Assembly: GCA_902762805.1 (NCBI GenBank)
Contig: CACWPQ010000003.1
Coordinates: 1-64,000, forward strand
Length of the DNA: 64,000 nt
DNA from: an uncultured Bacteroidota bacterium
GTDB taxonomy: Bacteria > Bacteroidota > Bacteroidia > Bacteroidales > P3
Direction: 5' to 3'
The translations under genes and the position numbers were made by a program. The stretch's first letter is position 1. The number at the start of each line of letters is the position of its first letter. Below the pieces are notes generated by a model. The model did no database searches. It worked only from the letters and a program-made list of their open reading frames with translations, and was not told the origin of the DNA. Of the stretch, positions 23,059-31,446 are shown piece after piece.

Positions 23059-24478
23059 CAGGCGTGCGGAGGATGAGCATGGCCATACGGTTGTTCTCCT
23101 GGGGCTCGTACTCGGTGATACCGCCGAGGGGTACGACGACGAGCTGGTTGCCGCTGACGCCGAAGTCGCGGGTGAGCATGTCGTAGGTGACGCCGCAGCG
23201 TTTTTCGGAGAGCCACTTGTTGTGGGGGATGGAGCCGGTGAGCGAGTCGGCGGCGCCGATGAGGTAGAACTCGAGGGTGTCGTCGAGGGCGTTCATCTCG
23301 CGGGCGAAGGCCTGGAGGCGCTTGCGAGCGTTGTAGTCGATGTCGTATTTGTCGAGCTGGAAGTAGATGATGGTGGCGGGCAGGTTGAGGGCTTCGTTGA
23401 CCTGGATGAGTTCGCTCAGCAGGTTGGTGGGGGTGCGGTAGCCGGGTTTCTTCTTCTCGTCTTCAAGCTCCTGCTGGAGGCGAGCGAGTTCGTCGTTGAT
23501 GCGGCGGAGCTGGTCGGCGTGGTCGCGGTCGAGGTCGTCGGCGAGGTCCTGCAGGGCATCTTTCTGGCGGTTGAGGTCGGCGATGCGGTCGTGGATGTTG
23601 CGGAGCTCGTTGTGGGAGCCGTAGGTCTCGAAGCCCCAGTCGCGCACCTCTTCGAAGGTTTTGTCTTGCGAGTTGTAGAGGTTGAAGTCACGCAGGATGT
23701 TGTAGGTGACGTTGAGGTTGAGCGAGGGGATGAGGTCGAAGATGTTTTTGGCGTAGCGTGAGTTGTCGTAGGAGGACCAGTCCCAGGTGGACTCGGAGCC
23801 GAAGATTTCTGCGGAGAGGCCGACGCTGAGCCAGGGGCGGAGGAAGAGGTTGGCGCCGATACCGGTGGCGAAGCAGAGCTCGAAGTTGCGGCGGAAGTCA
23901 CCGATTTGGTATTCGCCGGCGCGGGGGTTGATTTGTTTGCCGTAGAGCATGGAGCCGCCGAAGCCGATGGGGGTGTAGATGTGGACCCAGGTGCGCTTGC
24001 CGCGCTCGTAACCACGGAGGAAGTTGGTCCAGTCGAGGGTTACGAAACCCATGAGTGTCATGGCGTTGACGTGGAAGGGCTGGTAGGGGTAGACGGAGCG
24101 GCCGAGGTCGTCGACATGGGTGGTGTAGCCGGTCCAGTCGACGAAGGGGTTGAGGCCGTAACGGGTCTGACCGTCGACGTTCATCAGCGAGTAGCGCAGC
24201 GAGATGGCGACATCGGGGATGACCCACTTACCAATTTCGATGCGGCCGTTCCAGTTGAGTTTGTTGCAGCGGGCCGAGGCCTCGACTTCGTTGCCGATGA
24301 AGGTTTGTGCACCGGCGCCAACGGTGATGTACCAGTTGTCGAACGGCGAAGCAATGATGTAGGCCAACGTGTCGCGGTCGACGCCCAAGCGGATCCATTT
24401 CTTGCTCGGATGATAGGTCTGAGCCGAGACGGTGGCGGTTGCAATTAGTAGCAGGAGAATCGTAATTGCTCTTTTCAT
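22997..24478 (-). CDS. OmpA family protein, last gene of the export operon
   Basis: A 493-residue protein: signal peptide (cleavage near TVSA-QT), a barrel-like N-terminal half (about 20-270), a charged coiled coil (about 290-345, RNIHDRIADLNRQKDALQD), and a C-terminal OmpA-type domain (IIYFQLDKYDIDYNARKRL, EFYLIGAADSLTGS, WLSEKRCGVTYDML). The coiled coil and the barrel are much longer than in the OmpA protein at 7460. It follows the BY-kinase by 57 bp and shares its terminator, suggesting a structural role near the polysaccharide exporter. Confidence 0.85.
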   Translation of the reverse strand: MKRAITILLLLIATATVSAQTYHPSKKWIRLGVDRDTLAYIIASPFDNWYITVGAGAQTFIGNEVEASARCNKLNWNGRIEIGKWVIPDVAISLRYSLMNVDGQTRYGLNPFVDWTGYTTHVDDLGRSVYPYQPFHVNAMTLMGFVTLDWTNFLRGYERGKRTWVHIYTPIGFGGSMLYGKQINPRAGEYQIGDFRRNFELCFATGIGANLFLRPWLSVGLSAEIFGSESTWDWSSYDNSRYAKNIFDLIPSLNLNVTYNILRDFNLYNSQDKTFEEVRDWGFETYGSHNELRNIHDRIADLNRQKDALQDLADDLDRDHADQLRRINDELARLQQELEDEKKKPGYRTPTNLLSELIQVNEALNLPATIIYFQLDKYDIDYNARKRLQAFAREMNALDDTLEFYLIGAADSLTGSIPHNKWLSEKRCGVTYDMLTRDFGVSGNQLVVVPLGGITEYEPQENNRMAMLILRTPVTEEIVDRWTKKRPQVQGRR

Positions 24479-24535
24479 TGTTGTAGGTTGTTGTTTTTAT
24501 TTATTGTTCTTTATTATTACTCTTGTGTGCGGATG

Positions 24536-27001
24536 TTATGCGTTGAGGGTGTTGTCGTCGTTGTCGGCGTCGGCTGTGTCGTTTTTCTCGTCGTCGCCGT
24601 AGCCATAACCGTAGCCGTAACCATAGCCATAGCCGTAACCGTAGCCATAACTATAGCCGTAACCGTAGCCATAGCCATAGCCGTACTTCTTCTCGTAGGG
24701 CATGAGTTTCTTGTACTTGACGTCGTTGAGGATGATGGCCAGGTTGGGGAAGGCTTGGTCTTTGTACATCTCGTCCATCGTGCCGAGCAGGCGTTTGTCG
24801 AATTTGCCGGCGCGGATGATGAAGATGGTGTTGTCGACGAGGTTTTTGATGACATCGGTGTCGACGACGAGGCCGGTGGGGGCGGTGTCGAGGATGATGT
24901 AGTCGTAGCGTTCGCGGAGGCTGGCGATGAGGCGCTCGAAGCGGCCGTTGCTGAGCAGCTCGGTGGGGTTGGGCGGAATCTGGCCCGTGAAGATGCTGTC
25001 GAGCCCCTTGCTGACGATGTCGCTCTTGATGATGTCCTGCCAGTTGTCCACGCGGCCGGCCAGATAGTTGGAGAGGCCGGCGTGCTTGCGCGAGTAGAAG
25101 GTGCGTGTCATGGTGCCTCGGCGCAGGTCGAGGTCGATGAGGATTACCTTCTTGCCCGTCAGTCCAATGCTGGCTGCCATGTTGGACGAGACGAACGATT
25201 TGCCCATGCCGGGCAGGATCGAGGTGACCATGATGACGCGGCCGCCGTTGTTTTCGCCCTGACCCAGGAAGTCGATTTTGGTGCGCAGCAGGCGGAACGA
25301 CTCTGACATGGTGTCGTGGTCGTGGTTGGAGATGACGAGGTCGCGGTCGTCGTCTTTCTCGCGCGAGGGGATTTCGCAGAGGAAGGGGATGGCTGTGGCT
25401 TTGGCCACATCGCTGTGGAACTTCACCTTGGTGTCGAGCAGCATGCGCAGGAAGAAGATGCCCACCGGGATGGCCAGGCCGATGAGGAGGCCGGTCAAGG
25501 TTCTCTGGGATTCGTTGGGTGCAATGGGGGCGCGGTTGATACGGGCGGGATCCAGTATCTTGCCGTTGGGCTCGATGGAGGGCTGGCTGATCATCAGCTC
25601 TTCGCGTCGGCTGAGCAGATTGAGATAGAGGTTCTCCTTGATTTTTTGTACGCGCTCAAGATTCTCTAAATATATCTGCTGCTGTGGCACCTGGCTCATC
25701 TTCGAGGAGGCGGTCGAGGCGACAATCTGCGTCTCGGCGATGCGCTCCTGAATCATGCCGATGTAGCTGTCGAGCAGGGTGTTCATGCTGTTGCGCAAGT
25801 CGTTGAGGTCGTTGAGTTTGGACTTGACGACAGGGCTGTTGGGGGTTTGGTATTTTTGGACTTCAAGTACTGTCTGATTGTACTGGTTGATCATCCTCGT
25901 GATGTTCGGGTCGTTGATGCCGACGGTCTGCGGGATGAGGCTGGTGCCATCGCTGGTGGCGTTGAGGTGTGCCAGGTAGCGGGCCTGCGAGAGTTGCTGC
26001 TTCAGGCGGTCGATTTCCTCCGACGACTGAATGCTCGACTGCAGGTAGGTTTGTCCGAGGTTGGAGATATTCAGCAGGCGGTTCTCGCGCTTGAAGCTGG
26101 CCAGGGCGTTCTCGTGGGCGCCGAGGTCGCTCTGCAGCATCTGGATGCGCTCGTTGATGTAGTCGTGGGTGTAGGCGATGATGCGTTTCTTGTCGTTGAC
26201 GGCATCGTTATTATATACTTCAATAGCCTTATTGATGATTTCCGCCGCACGGATGGGCGAGGTGTCGTCGACAACGATGTTGAGGATGGTGTTGTTCGGG
26301 TCGGCACGGCCCACTATCAGCTTGCCGCGATATATGTCGGCGGCGGAGTTGACGCTGATGTGCCTTACCGTGACGGGCACCTTGTAGTAGTCTTCGGTGA
26401 GGAACCAGGTCTTGTGGGCCACGATGCGTCCGAAGGGGAGCGCGACGGTATCCTCGAAGGGCACTCTGATGGTGGTGTGTTTGTCGAGGGTCACGTCGAT
26501 GCCGTTGTCGTCTTTGGCGGTGGCGGTGAAGGTAACGTTGCCGTCTTCGTCGTTATCGATGAAGTCGATAGTGAAGGGCGACTCACCGTAGAGGTCTTTC
26601 ACACGGTTGGTGTAGCGTGTCTTGGTGTTGTAGAAGGTGTTGAGTTTCAATTCGCGAGCCACCTGCAGCAGTGCCGACTTGGAGGTGAAAATCATCATCT
26701 CGTTGTTGACGTTGCTGTTGTAGAGCGGCGCGCGGGCGAACATGTTTTTGATGGTGGCCTCGCGCAGGGTCTGTTCGTCGCTGTTGGTGCTGGTGGTGGT
26801 TTTGACAATGAGGATGCGTGCGCTGCTGCGGTAGATGCGGTTTTGCTGGCGCACTTGGAAACCGGCGATGGCAGCACCCACGGCACCGCAGAGCACCAGC
26901 CAGTGCAGGTTGCGCAGGATGGTGAAGAGGATATCCTTGACGTGTATCTTCTGCGTTGTTTTCTTTTCTTCCAGGAAGGAGGTGTCGGTGGTTTCGGCCA
27001 T
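24536..27001 (-). CDS. Polysaccharide co-polymerase / tyrosine autokinase (Wzc-like BY-kinase)
   Basis: An 821-residue inner-membrane protein. An N-terminal Wzz domain with a membrane helix (about residues 32-50), a long periplasmic coiled-coil part, a second helix (about 495-515), and a cytoplasmic kinase: Walker A PGMGKSFVSSNMA (about 600), Walker A' VILIDLDLRRGTM, Walker B YDYIILDTAPTG. Wzc proteins control chain length by cycling tyrosine phosphorylation with the outer-membrane Wza. The C-terminal cluster is a run of 15 Tyr alternating with Gly (one Ser), then an acidic tail. It lies 12 bp after the Wza-like gene. Confidence 0.93.
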   Translation of the reverse strand: MAETTDTSFLEEKKTTQKIHVKDILFTILRNLHWLVLCGAVGAAIAGFQVRQQNRIYRSSARILIVKTTTSTNSDEQTLREATIKNMFARAPLYNSNVNNEMMIFTSKSALLQVARELKLNTFYNTKTRYTNRVKDLYGESPFTIDFIDNDEDGNVTFTATAKDDNGIDVTLDKHTTIRVPFEDTVALPFGRIVAHKTWFLTEDYYKVPVTVRHISVNSAADIYRGKLIVGRADPNNTILNIVVDDTSPIRAAEIINKAIEVYNNDAVNDKKRIIAYTHDYINERIQMLQSDLGAHENALASFKRENRLLNISNLGQTYLQSSIQSSEEIDRLKQQLSQARYLAHLNATSDGTSLIPQTVGINDPNITRMINQYNQTVLEVQKYQTPNSPVVKSKLNDLNDLRNSMNTLLDSYIGMIQERIAETQIVASTASSKMSQVPQQQIYLENLERVQKIKENLYLNLLSRREELMISQPSIEPNGKILDPARINRAPIAPNESQRTLTGLLIGLAIPVGIFFLRMLLDTKVKFHSDVAKATAIPFLCEIPSREKDDDRDLVISNHDHDTMSESFRLLRTKIDFLGQGENNGGRVIMVTSILPGMGKSFVSSNMAASIGLTGKKVILIDLDLRRGTMTRTFYSRKHAGLSNYLAGRVDNWQDIIKSDIVSKGLDSIFTGQIPPNPTELLSNGRFERLIASLRERYDYIILDTAPTGLVVDTDVIKNLVDNTIFIIRAGKFDKRLLGTMDEMYKDQAFPNLAIILNDVKYKKLMPYEKKYGYGYGYGYGYSYGYGYGYGYGYGYGYGYGDDEKNDTADADNDDNTLNA
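24596..24685 (-). repeat. Hexanucleotide array coding the (Tyr-Gly)15 kinase tail
   Basis: Fifteen tandem 6-bp units of the form TAY-GGY, in frame, with one AGT (Ser) replacing GGC in the sixth unit. Synonymous TAC/TAT and GGC/GGT differences break the perfect repeat, so it is old but still able to slip in steps of two residues. Confidence 0.9.
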
Positions 27002-27013
27002 GGGAGCGGGTGT

Positions 27014-27781
27014 TTATTTGTTGACGGAGCGGAAGACGGCAATGGAGGTGATGAGCGAGGCTACGGAGGTGAAGGTGCCGATGAAGCCTAGCCAGAAGTT
27101 GAACTGCTGGAGGGCGGTGGTGGCGTTGAAGGCGTCGACGATGATGAAGTCGTTCTGCTGGAGCATGTAGAAGGGGTCTTTGAAGACGTCGGTGGAGCGG
27201 GGGTCGAGGTAGCGCATGACCATCTTGCCGTTGATTTCGCGCATGACGCCGATGCGGTCGCGGCGGGTGTAGTTGTCGAGGCCGCCCATCTGGGCAAGCA
27301 CCTCGAGGAAGGGCGCTTTCTCGTCGCGAATGCTGATGACGCGGCCACGGCCGTCACCCCCGAGGAAGAAGATCTTGAAGTTGGTGAAGTGGACGATGAC
27401 GATGGGGTCTTCGAGGTAGCCGCCGTCGCGGAGCATGGCGGTGAGGGTGTCTTGAAGGCGGAGGCGGGTGAGGCCGGCCACATGCACCTTGCCCAGCACG
27501 GGGAGGAGCACGTTGCCGTTGATGTCGACCATGTTGTCGCCAGCCATGTCTTGGAACGGCGCTGTCAGCTCGGGGCGCAGGCCGGAAGTGCTCACCTTGA
27601 TGGAGAGTTTGTCGTAGGGTGCAATCTTAGCCTCGAAGCGGTTCTCAATCTCGATCTGCGAGCCATGGGTCATGTTCTGCAGGTAGTTGATACGCCGAGG
27701 GCTGACACAGGAAGTGACCAGCATTGTGGCGAACAATGCCAGCAGTAGGGTCTTCATTTTGGTGGTTTTCATCATTCCCAT
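27014..27781 (-). CDS. Polysaccharide export outer-membrane lipoprotein (Wza-like)
   Basis: A 255-residue protein with a lipoprotein signal (LFATMLVTSCVSP), a poly-export domain (APYDKLSIKVSTSGLRPEL; residues about 50-100), SLBB-like repeats (GNVLLPVLGKVHVAGLTRL; GRGRVISIRDEKAPFLEVL) and a C-terminal hydrophobic helix (FWLGFIGTFTSVASLITSI) that would be the outer-membrane segment of the Wza octamer. The start is uncertain: several Met codons (positions 1, 3, 4, 9) precede the signal. It has its own promoter region and is followed at 12 bp by the kinase. Confidence 0.9.
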   Translation of the reverse strand: MGMMKTTKMKTLLLALFATMLVTSCVSPRRINYLQNMTHGSQIEIENRFEAKIAPYDKLSIKVSTSGLRPELTAPFQDMAGDNMVDINGNVLLPVLGKVHVAGLTRLRLQDTLTAMLRDGGYLEDPIVIVHFTNFKIFFLGGDGRGRVISIRDEKAPFLEVLAQMGGLDNYTRRDRIGVMREINGKMVMRYLDPRSTDVFKDPFYMLQQNDFIIVDAFNATTALQQFNFWLGFIGTFTSVASLITSIAVFRSVNK

Positions 27782-27810
27782 GTGTGTTTTAGTTATATTT
27801 TCGCCAAATA

Positions 27811-27826
27811 GTTTGAGGTCTCAAAC
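27811..27826 (-). promoter_or_regulatory. Inverted repeat in the leader of the export operon
   Basis: GTTTGAG and CTCAAAC separated by 2 bp, located between the -7 box (27833-27840) and the start codon, about where transcription would start. It could be an operator or a leader hairpin. Confidence 0.45.
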
Positions 27827-27832
27827 AAAATG

Positions 27833-27840
27833 CAAAAATA
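27833..27840 (-). promoter_or_regulatory. Promoter of the export operon (-7 element)
   Basis: TATTTTTG on the minus strand, 51 bp upstream of the Wza-like start, in a 215-bp spacer. A perfect palindrome AACACATGTGTT (27882-27893) lies about 50 bp further upstream, a plausible activator site. No clear -33 box was found. Confidence 0.55.
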
Positions 27841-27996
27841 CTAAATTATTTTCACTTACAGGCACTTTATTATGTTAAAATAACACATGTGTTTGATTTG
27901 CAGTTGTTTGCAAATGAAAATATTTGAATTTTACCTGCGAGTTAGGGCTGTAAACAGGGGTGCTGCAGGTGCTGCGTGAGCTGTTTTTGGGCACTT

Positions 27997-29073
27997 TTAA
28001 TCAAGGATTTTTTGGACAATGATGTCGGCTGCGGAGCCGCTGCCGAACTGTGTGGGCGGGGTGGGGCAGTGGGTTCTGAAGGTGGCCACGGCGTCGGTGA
28101 TGCGGTCGGCGTCGGCATCGGCCAGGATGGCGGCGCCGGCGGCAACGATTTCGGTCCATTCCGTCTCGGGACGCAGGATGACACAGGGCCGGCCGCAGAA
28201 GTAGGCCTCCTTTTGAAGGCCGCCGCTATCGGTCAGCACAAGCCACGAACGGTTGAGCGCGGCGAGGGTTTCGAGGTAGGAGAGGGGCTGTACCACGCGG
28301 ACCCGCTCGGGCAAGGGGCCAATGTTCAGGGACTCAATACGATGGCGAGTCCTGGGGTGCAAGGGGAAGAGGATGTCGGTATCATGGGTGTCGGCAAGGG
28401 TGCAGAGCGTTGACAGTATGGTCTTTAGGCGATGTTCGTGGTCGGTATTGAAGTCGCGGTGTACGGTGGCGAGTATGAATGGAGTGTCGGGGATGGAGGA
28501 ATGAGGGGCTGCAAGGGCGATGGGGGAGTAGTGGCGCACGTTGTCGAGCATGACATCGCCGCTGAAGATGGCCTGTGAATCGGTGAAGCCCTCGCTGTGA
28601 AGGTTTTGCATGGCGGTATGGGTGGGGGCGAAGAGGAGGGTGGAGACGTGGTCGGCCACGATGCGGTTCATCTCCTCCGGCATGGCGCGGTTGAACGAGC
28701 GGAGCCCTGCTTCGACATGGTAGACAGGCACTTGCAGCTTCGATGCGGCCAGGGCGCCGGCGAGGGTGGAGTTGGTGTCGCCATAGATGAGCAGGCCGTC
28801 GTAGCGTTCGCGGAGCAGTATTTCCTCTATACCGCTGAGCATGAGGGCGGTCTGATGGCCGTGGGAGCCGGAGCCTACGCCGAGGTTGTAGGTGGGGAGG
28901 GGGAGGTCGAGTTCGGTGAAGAAGCGGCCCGACATGGCGTCGTCGTAGTGCTGGCCTGTGTGGAGGATGTCCTCGCTGATGCGGTCGGAGTATTTGTCCC
29001 TGATAACATGCGAGATAGCGGCGGCCTTGATGAATTGGGGACGGGCGCCGACGATGGTGAGTATGCGTTTCAT
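27997..29073 (-). CDS. wecB: UDP-N-acetylglucosamine 2-epimerase (non-hydrolysing)
   Basis: A 358-residue enzyme interconverting UDP-GlcNAc and UDP-ManNAc. IVGARPQFIKAAAISHVI at the N-terminus, YGDTNSTLAGALAA, HVEAGLRSFNRAMPEEMNR and LTDSGGLQKEAYF are characteristic. The start used (MKRILTIVG) overlaps the previous stop by one base. It is the last gene of the large glycosyltransferase transcript. No UDP-ManNAc dehydrogenase is in the window, so the product may be used as ManNAc or be oxidised elsewhere. Confidence 0.92.
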   Translation of the reverse strand: MKRILTIVGARPQFIKAAAISHVIRDKYSDRISEDILHTGQHYDDAMSGRFFTELDLPLPTYNLGVGSGSHGHQTALMLSGIEEILLRERYDGLLIYGDTNSTLAGALAASKLQVPVYHVEAGLRSFNRAMPEEMNRIVADHVSTLLFAPTHTAMQNLHSEGFTDSQAIFSGDVMLDNVRHYSPIALAAPHSSIPDTPFILATVHRDFNTDHEHRLKTILSTLCTLADTHDTDILFPLHPRTRHRIESLNIGPLPERVRVVQPLSYLETLAALNRSWLVLTDSGGLQKEAYFCGRPCVILRPETEWTEIVAAGAAILADADADRITDAVATFRTHCPTPPTQFGSGSAADIIVQKILD

Positions 29074-29819
29074 TATTTGCGGTTTCGGATAGCGATAAGG
29101 GATTGTTTCACAATGTTTTTTGCACGCTGTACAGCGGCTTCTTTTACCCATGCGGCGCCGAAGGGTATCCAGCGTTGGGGATGGGTGTTGATGAGCAGGG
29201 GACGGGTGTGGATGGGATGCTGTGCGTTGTTGAGGGCGCGGATTAGTTCATCGGTGGTATGGAAGACCAGCCCTTCACGCGACCATTGGTCTTGGTATTG
29301 AGGCACTTTGTCGCGTACACTGACGCGGTAGCCGTCCCATCGGCGGCCGGTGTCGGTGAGGTAGAGGGTGGTGGAGAAGTCGGTGTCGAGCATCGACTCG
29401 TGTTCGATGCCAAATGTATGATAGTCTTGGTGTTGCCAGAGGTCCATGCTGTTGTGGGGCGAGCGGGGGCTGCCGTGGGCGCAAGCCTTGGCGATGGGCA
29501 CCACGGAGCGCAGTTTGGCCAGGTTCAGCTGGAAGTCGGCAAGCGCGGCATTGATATCGCCCTGGCAGGTGGTGAGGCATTCGTAGTGGTAGCCGGCGTC
29601 ATGTCCGAGGGCTACAATCTGGCGGATGATGCCTTCGTCGTAGCTTTCGGGCACGGTGCGGAAGTAGTAGGTGGCCTGTAGCCCTTCGCTGGTCTCGGTT
29701 TCCGCAATGTGCAGGGAACGAAGTGGATAGAGGTCCACATCGTGGCGAAGCGTGAACCGGCCATGGCGCTTGAGGGCATGGAGCAGAGTGCGGTAGGTCT
29801 CCGGGGTGAAGTCTTTCAT
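29073..29819 (-). CDS. Polysaccharide-deacetylase-like protein
   Basis: A 248-residue protein with a NodB-like barrel pattern: FTLRHDVDLYPLRSL (HDVD replacing the usual TFDDG), ATYYFRTVPESYDE, LGHDAGYHYECL and CAHGSPRSPHN. This variant is frequent in capsule loci. It may act on an N-acetyl or O-acetyl group of the polymer or its precursor, but activity is not proven for this subgroup. It overlaps both neighbours (4 bp and 1 bp). Confidence 0.7.
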   Translation of the reverse strand: MKDFTPETYRTLLHALKRHGRFTLRHDVDLYPLRSLHIAETETSEGLQATYYFRTVPESYDEGIIRQIVALGHDAGYHYECLTTCQGDINAALADFQLNLAKLRSVVPIAKACAHGSPRSPHNSMDLWQHQDYHTFGIEHESMLDTDFSTTLYLTDTGRRWDGYRVSVRDKVPQYQDQWSREGLVFHTTDELIRALNNAQHPIHTRPLLINTHPQRWIPFGAAWVKEAAVQRAKNIVKQSLIAIRNRK

Positions 29820-30850
29820 TTTAAGTTCTCGATGAATTCGGTAAAGAAGGCGGTAACGTCAATCTTGTCGGCGAGCATACGATGGCGGCGTGTTTGGTAT
29901 TCCTGGCGCAGGTTAGGGGTGTCAAGCAGCTGTTGCACAGTGCGGTACAGTGTATCCGGATGCGACGTGGGGATGCCGGTGGTGAGGTGGTAGGTGTGCT
30001 CCAACTCTTCCAGCACGCCGATGCGGCCGGCGAAGTCGTTGAAACGGATGGAGGGGGTGCCGAGCATGGCGGCCTCGACGGCCATACTCTGACTGTCGCC
30101 GAGGTAGATGGTGGCGAAGTACATGATATGGTGTATGTCGAGAGGGTTGATTTTCAGTCGATAGGGCTCGAGTTGCGGCTCCAGCGGGCGCTCGGAGGTG
30201 ATGTAGACCTTTCCGTGGGGCTCGAGGAGCCGGATGAGGCGGTCGGCTATTTCGGCCGTGATGCCGGTGGCATGCGCATCAACATCGTGATAGGCAGTTA
30301 GTTGGGCAAAGCGCAGGAGGAAGTAGGGCTCATCATGGGGAAAGTAGCGGTCGACCACCGTGGAGTCGGGGGTAAAGCGGTTGGGATGGAGGTATGCAAG
30401 CTTATGGAAACCAGCATAGTGGGTGGTCTTAGGCTCCAGCGGGCCGTTATTGCAGCTGACGGGCGAGAGGTACTGGTCGGCAAAGGGTTTGACGGCCCGG
30501 ATGAACGGAGGCACAATCTCGGCGTCGTCCTCGGCCATGACGGCCGACCGGCGTCGCAGCAGCCAGGCCACCTGGGCCACTTCGGGCGTGGAGCCCGCCA
30601 GCACGTCGACCCCATGCCGCAGCGTGAACCAGAAGACGCGCCACAGGCGGAGCATGAGTGTGAAGGAGGATTTGCGGCCGCTGGGCAGGATGTTGACGTA
30701 GGGGAGCCCGGCTTCGCGCAGGAGGTCTTCGAGGATGTCTTTCTTGCGGATGAGGATATAGGTCTGGTGTCCGTCGCGGTTGAGGGCGTCGATGGTGTAG
30801 CGGAACAGGTGGAAGTGGGCGGGATGGCCCAGTTGGAAGAGTATTTTCAT
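29816..30850 (-). CDS. DUF354 family protein (GT-B-like)
   Basis: A 344-residue protein: LGHPAHFHLFRYTIDALNRD at the N-terminus and YLGDSQSMAVEAAMLGTPS near the C-terminus match DUF354, a family with a UDP-sugar epimerase/GT-B type fold found in surface-polysaccharide loci. Whether it is a glycosyltransferase or an epimerase-like enzyme is open. First gene after a family B repeat; the next gene overlaps by 4 bp. Confidence 0.75.
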   Translation of the reverse strand: MKILFQLGHPAHFHLFRYTIDALNRDGHQTYILIRKKDILEDLLREAGLPYVNILPSGRKSSFTLMLRLWRVFWFTLRHGVDVLAGSTPEVAQVAWLLRRRSAVMAEDDAEIVPPFIRAVKPFADQYLSPVSCNNGPLEPKTTHYAGFHKLAYLHPNRFTPDSTVVDRYFPHDEPYFLLRFAQLTAYHDVDAHATGITAEIADRLIRLLEPHGKVYITSERPLEPQLEPYRLKINPLDIHHIMYFATIYLGDSQSMAVEAAMLGTPSIRFNDFAGRIGVLEELEHTYHLTTGIPTSHPDTLYRTVQQLLDTPNLRQEYQTRRHRMLADKIDVTAFFTEFIENLK

Positions 30851-30913
30851 GCGAAAACGGGCGAAAATGGTGTGTGTATAACTATGTGATAATCAGGCGT
30901 GAGGAGGTATCGT

Positions 30914-30942
30914 GTTCTTCCCCTCTTCTTCCATGGAAGGGG
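30914..30942 (-). repeat. Family B purine-rich repeat, copy 4
   Basis: On the minus strand GGAAGAAGAGGGGAAGAAC is preceded by CCTTCCAT, so that TTCCATGGAA forms a small palindrome. It fills a 96-bp gap in the polysaccharide operon. Confidence 0.6.
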
Positions 30943-30946
30943 ATGG

Positions 30947-31444
30947 CTAGAGATGCTTGATGACTTTGGCAGGGATGCCGGCCACGAGGGTGCGGGGAGG
31001 GACGTCGCGTGTGACGACCGAGCCGGTGGCGATGACGGCCTCGTCGCCCACGGTGACGCCGTAGATGATGGTCACGTTGGGCATGATCCAGACTCGGCTG
31101 CCTATGTTGACGGGCTTGACGGTGAGCGGATATACCTCTTTCAGAGGGGTTTGCGTGGGGATGCAGCCGTGGGCGGTGATGGTGCAGCGGTCGCCGATGG
31201 CGGTGTCGTCGCCGATGGTGATTTGCTCGGGGAAGGCGCGGTCGAAGAGCATGTCGTGGCCGATGTAGACGCGTCGGCCGATGCGGACGCCGCTCCAGCG
31301 GTACATGGTGGCGCGCCACCCCTTGAATGGCACGAAGAAGGCCAGGCGCGAGAGGCTGAAGCGCCAAAGCTGGACAAGGGTGTAGTGGAGTTTCTTGGCT
31401 GTAGTGTCAATGCCGTGATACTGAAGGATTTCTGGGCTTGGCAT
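30947..31444 (-). CDS. Acyltransferase with left-handed beta-helix (hexapeptide repeats)
   Basis: A 165-residue protein. From residue 50 it shows hexapeptide repeats (VRIGRRVYIGHDMLFD, ITIGDDTAIGDRCTI, VNIGSRVWIMPNVTII, VTVGDEAVIATGSVV) and the usual end PPRTLVAGIPAKVIKHL. It would O- or N-acetylate a sugar in the polymer. I chose the ATG 2 bp after the preceding stop; a longer upstream frame is the neighbour read out of phase. Confidence 0.88.
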   Translation of the reverse strand: MPSPEILQYHGIDTTAKKLHYTLVQLWRFSLSRLAFFVPFKGWRATMYRWSGVRIGRRVYIGHDMLFDRAFPEQITIGDDTAIGDRCTITAHGCIPTQTPLKEVYPLTVKPVNIGSRVWIMPNVTIIYGVTVGDEAVIATGSVVTRDVPPRTLVAGIPAKVIKHL

Positions 31445-31446
31445 GG

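Noticed and set aside
24596..24685. Tandem array considered as a CRISPR-like repeat
   Set aside because: Units are 6 bp without spacers and are codons for Tyr-Gly.
24488..25306. 272-codon plus-strand Val/Ala-rich frame
   Set aside because: It is the complement of the YG hexamer array and of the kinase domain.
25847..27091. 414-codon open frame antisense to the tyrosine kinase gene
   Set aside because: Composition is a shadow of the coding strand (Val/Gly/Asp rich) and the opposite strand has a clear BY-kinase.
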